A stretch of DNA of 5,664 nucleotides from the NCBI GenBank assembly GCA_022511505.1, contig JAFLTK010000072.1:1-5664 (forward strand), given 5' to 3'. Source of the DNA: Muribaculaceae bacterium (lineage in GTDB: Bacteria > Bacteroidota > Bacteroidia > Bacteroidales > Muribaculaceae). The notes under the pieces were generated by a model that saw nothing but the letters and a program-made list of their open reading frames with translations, made no database searches and was not told the origin of the DNA. The stretch's first letter is position 1; each line of letters starts with the position of its first letter. Shown here one piece after another: positions 3,399-5,664 of the stretch. Position numbers and translations under genes: made by a program.

Positions 3399-5664
3399 AT
3401 AGGCGGCGATGGTGCTTATTTTGTTAATACCTTTGAAGAACTTGGGACTTATCCGTCAACCAAAGACGAGGCGGCCAATGAAACGACCTACAACGTTGAA
3501 GGCCAAGGAGAATGGGTCTACAAGAATGCTTATCAGGCTTCTAACAGCGACTATATACCTGACGGTAGCGGCCACAACCTGCGCATGCTCAAGAGCGGGT
3601 CATACGTCATCACTCCAATTCTTGATTCGGGCGTTGCAAGCATCACTTTTGACTTAGGACGCGCGGCGGTTAAGGTTTACACGTCGACCGACGGCGGCGC
3701 TACCTGGACCGAGGCTGCTCAAACAGCGGCAGGAAACAAAGTGACCGTCAACGTCGGCAACGATGCCGTTAACCGAGTGAAGGTGGCCAACGACGCCGGC
3801 AAGGACGCCGACATCGACAACCTCGCCGTCTATGCAACCACATTTGCCACTCCCGTGACCGTTGCTACCGGCGATGCTACGGCCATCACTGAGAACGGCG
3901 CTACCCTATTTGGAACAATTACCAAAAACGAGGGGCAGACGATTACCGAGGTCGGCTTTGCTTGGAGTTCAAGCGTCAAGGAGCCTGCCATCGACGACAA
4001 CCGCGCCGTTGCCACTCTCAGCGGCAATAACTTTGAGGCCACATTGAGCGACTTGCGCCAGGGTACCACAATATATTACCGTGCATACGTTGCCTACGGC
4101 GACACTCGCAGCTATGGAGAGGTAAAGAGTTTCCGCACTCTCATCGACGAGTCGTCACAGACGGTCGACGAACTGGGTCGCTACTTCGTTCAGGACTGGG
4201 AGGATGCCGAGACCTATCCTTCAAACTCGCCTGCAAACGAGGTCGAATATTACGTTCCCGGCCAGGGCTCATGGCTCTACAAACTCGCGTTCCAGTCGAC
4301 CAACTCAAGTTATAACCCCAACGGCTCGACAATGAACCTGCGCATGCCCAAAAACGGGTCATACGTCGTTACCCCGGTCCTCAACAGCGGCGTTAAGCGC
4401 GTAGAGTGGGACGCTTTCCGCAAGGAGGTAACCCCCTATCTGTCGACCGACGGCGGCTCGACTTGGACAGCGGCCGGAACCGTTACTACAAACGGCAACC
4501 TGCGTGTTCTCGAGGTCAACGACCTGAATGTCAACCGAGTGAAACTTGCCAATGACACGGGTAGCGATGCCGATATCGACAACCTTGTCGTCTATGCCCA
4601 GGCCTACGGTACTCCCGCTACCGTATCGACCGGTGCCGCTGTTAATGTCACCAAAAACTCGGCCGACGTAAGCGGTACTATTATCGACGGCGGCGACCAA
4701 ACTATCACCGCTACCGGTATCATCTGGGGTCTTAACGCCCAGCCCTCGCTTGCCGACAACGTCATCACAACCGACGACCCCACTAAGACAACCTTCACCG
4801 TCACAATCTCAGGATTGAAGGCCGGCAAGACCGTTTACTACCGCGCTTACGCCCTCTCGGCTGCCGGTTATGCCTACGGCGATATTGCATCATTTGTAAC
4901 CTCTCCGGCAACTGCTGCCGTTGTTGCAACTGCCGATGTCACTAAGAGCGGCTCGAAATATCGCGTTGGCGGTACTGTTACCGACGATGGTGGCCTTGAC
5001 CTCACCGAGGTTGGTGTCATCTATGGCAAAAACTCTCTCGCTTCACTGACTTCTCTCGAGCAGGCCAACGGCCTTGGTGCAACTGTTGCTACAATGTCTC
5101 GTCCCGCCGTTAATTTCTCAACCTCGGTATCACTTGACGACGCAACCGTATATTTTGTACGCGCCTACGCCGTGACCGACTTCGGTCTCGCCCTCGGTGA
5201 CATGAAGGAATTCAAGACCGACGAGGTTGTAGAAACTCCCGATATTATCCAAGGTAGTGTAATCTGGTGTGCCCCCGACGGCAACGATGCAACGGCCGAC
5301 GGCTCTGAGCAGAACCCGTTCTTTGACGTTCAGAAGGCAATCGACATCGCCGCTCCCGGCGACCGCATCTGGATGAAGGCCGGTACCTACGTCTATGACA
5401 AGCGCATCAACATCAACGACCGCAACGGCGAGCCCGGCAAGATGATCGAACTCTGGGGTTATCAAGGTCGCGCAATCCTCGATTTCTCTGATATGCCCTA
5501 TCATGGCCATTCTGACAATCCCAATCAGGGTATCCGTCTGACCAGCTCCTACTGGCACTTCAAAAACCTCGATATCACCAACGCTTCTGATAACGGTCTG
5601 CTTATCGAGCGCAACAAGCCCACCGGCGGCTCGCAAAGCGACATCGTCAACCGCACTCAGGATG
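3324..5664 (+). CDS. Exported multi-domain protein with tandem binding-like/FN3-like modules and an N-terminal PL9-type (pectate lyase) beta-helix; 3' end outside the window
   Basis: The frame is open for 780 codons from the ATG to the window edge with no stop. This start is chosen because it gives a complete signal peptide and lies about 50 nt below a good promoter. Layout: signal peptide (1-25); module A1 (32-171), with STDGGATW (121-128) and DADIDNLAVYA (161-171); FN3-like F1 (about 173-272); module A2 (287-425), with STDGGSTW (374-381) and DADIDNLVVYA (415-425); FN3-like F2 (about 428-527); FN3-like F3 (about 529-632); then a domain starting at about 646. That last domain reads IWCAPDGNDATADGSEQNPF, a FDVQKAIDIAAPGDRIWMKAGTY segment, then ILDFSDM and GIRLTSSYWHFKNLDITNA. 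This pattern matches the start of right-handed parallel beta-helix polysaccharide lyases, best family 9 (Dickeya PelL has DFS and YWYFKG at the same places, from memory). The likely role is cleavage of pectic polysaccharide at the cell surface or outside it. The catalytic lysine and calcium-binding aspartates of PL9 would lie beyond the window, so activity cannot be judged. Another beta-helix enzyme or a non-catalytic binder remains possible. Confidence 0.85.
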   Translation, partial: MKKPIFRRAAAVIVALAGCFGTSWAIGGDGAYFVNTFEELGTYPSTKDEAANETTYNVEGQGEWVYKNAYQASNSDYIPDGSGHNLRMLKSGSYVITPILDSGVASITFDLGRAAVKVYTSTDGGATWTEAAQTAAGNKVTVNVGNDAVNRVKVANDAGKDADIDNLAVYATTFATPVTVATGDATAITENGATLFGTITKNEGQTITEVGFAWSSSVKEPAIDDNRAVATLSGNNFEATLSDLRQGTTIYYRAYVAYGDTRSYGEVKSFRTLIDESSQTVDELGRYFVQDWEDAETYPSNSPANEVEYYVPGQGSWLYKLAFQSTNSSYNPNGSTMNLRMPKNGSYVVTPVLNSGVKRVEWDAFRKEVTPYLSTDGGSTWTAAGTVTTNGNLRVLEVNDLNVNRVKLANDTGSDADIDNLVVYAQAYGTPATVSTGAAVNVTKNSADVSGTIIDGGDQTITATGIIWGLNAQPSLADNVITTDDPTKTTFTVTISGLKAGKTVYYRAYALSAAGYAYGDIASFVTSPATAAVVATADVTKSGSKYRVGGTVTDDGGLDLTEVGVIYGKNSLASLTSLEQANGLGATVATMSRPAVNFSTSVSLDDATVYFVRAYAVTDFGLALGDMKEFKTDEVVETPDIIQGSVIWCAPDGNDATADGSEQNPFFDVQKAIDIAAPGDRIWMKAGTYVYDKRININDRNGEPGKMIELWGYQGRAILDFSDMPYHGHSDNPNQGIRLTSSYWHFKNLDITNASDNGLLIERNKPTGGSQSDIVNRTQD
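3417..4139 (+). repeat. First copy of the A+FN3 module pair inside the lyase-like gene
   Basis: Codons 32-272 encode a beta-rich A module (YFVNTFEELGTYPS to DADIDNLAVYA) followed by an FN3-like module ending YYRAYVAYG and GEVKSFRT. The same arrangement recurs 255 codons later with small indels. The A module has an Asp-box-like hairpin STDGGATW and an Asp-rich strand near its end. It resembles an ancillary carbohydrate- or cell-surface-binding beta-sandwich, but I cannot assign a family. Confidence 0.85.
4182..4904 (+). repeat. Second copy of the A+FN3 module pair inside the lyase-like gene
   Basis: Codons 287-527 repeat the first pair: YFVQDWEDAETYPS, GSWLYK, MNLRMPKNGSYVVTPVLNSG, STDGGSTW, NRVKLANDTG, DADIDNLVVYA, then an FN3-like module ending YYRAYALSAAGYAYG and GDIASFVT. 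Short exact DNA matches remain between the copies, for example AACCTGCGCATGC at 3576 and 4335, GGGTCATACGTC at 3597 and 4356, and AACCGAGTGAA at 3771 and 4533. This indicates an internal duplication rather than convergence. Confidence 0.85.
4908..5219 (+). other. Third FN3-like module, without its own A module
   Basis: Codons 529-632 form a third FN3-like unit: TAAVVATADVTKSGSKY, then TEVGVIYGKN, and the closing pattern YFVRAYAVTDFG and GDMKEFKT (610-632). The closing pattern aligns with YYRAYxxxxG and GxxxSFxT of the first two units. It directly follows the second FN3-like module and leads through a short linker (VVETPDIIQG) to the beta-helix, so it may be a rigid spacer. Confidence 0.75.
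5256..5664 (+). other. Start of the PL9-like right-handed beta-helix domain
   Basis: Codons 645-780 carry the N-terminal cap and first coils: VIWCAPDGNDATADGSEQNP, then QKAIDIAAPGDRIWMKAGTY, a K-M-I-E-L-W-G-Y strand, AILDFSDM, and GIRLTSSYWHFKNLDITNASDNG. A short VSPxGxD-like entry, an AID-APGD-I-AGTY turn and a YWxFKxLxI strand are typical of PL9 and related beta-helix lyases. The window ends before the active-site coils. Confidence 0.8.

Noticed and set aside
3409..3657. Plus-strand open frame of 82 codons overlapping the start of the lyase-like gene
   Set aside because: It is out of frame with the signal-peptide-bearing ORF starting at 3324 and has no domain or promoter of its own.
3417..4904. 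Duplicated modules as an assembly artefact
   Set aside because: The two copies are clearly diverged at protein and DNA level with in-frame indels, which fits an old internal duplication rather than a mis-assembly.
5130..5636. 168-codon open frame on the minus strand opposite the lyase-like gene (also 3830-4069, 4141-4362, 4359-4700 and 4604-4828)
   Set aside because: The plus-strand frame is a continuous recognisable multi-domain protein with a signal peptide. The antisense frames have no recognisable domain and arise from GAC/GTC-rich codons.

Overview
The window looks like a piece of a Bacteroidales genome, probably a gut member of the Muribaculaceae, Prevotellaceae or Bacteroidaceae. The family assignment is inference. 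The reasons are: promoter boxes of the Bacteroidota type (TAnnTTTG, two of them with a TTG/TTTG about 20 bp upstream) before the complete genes; A-rich leaders without Shine-Dalgarno sequences; a glutaminyl-tRNA synthetase with the motif wording I associate with Bacteroidota; and a large secreted polysaccharide-lyase-like protein built from fibronectin-III-like modules.

Layout. Three genes lie on the minus strand and read leftward from about 3120: a family 2 polyprenyl-phosphate glycosyltransferase (2127-3119), glnS (274-1980), and the first 48 codons of a small acidic protein, probably a TPR protein (1-146, cut by the window edge). The glnS/TPR gap (147-273) is packed with structure: a perfect palindrome directly after the glnS stop, four TAAACTT-like tandem units, and an imperfect 22-bp-stem hairpin just before the TPR start codon. 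On the plus strand, a long gene starts at 3324 and runs off the right edge, open for 780 codons. It encodes an exported protein with two copies of a ligand-binding-like plus FN3-like module pair, a third FN3-like module, and the first turns of a right-handed parallel beta-helix resembling polysaccharide lyase family 9 (pectate lyase).

The glycosyltransferase and the lyase-like gene are divergent. Their 204-bp intergenic region carries outward-facing promoters embedded in a roughly 30-nt imperfect inverted repeat.

The genes do not form an obvious single pathway. glnS is housekeeping, the glycosyltransferase probably loads a sugar onto a lipid carrier for surface glycan modification, and the lyase-like protein probably degrades pectic polysaccharide at the cell surface or outside the cell. 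I found no CRISPR array, tRNA, rRNA, transposase or clearly new multi-gene system. The most unusual items are the two non-coding structures (172-272 and 3181-3286) and the modular duplication inside the lyase-like gene.
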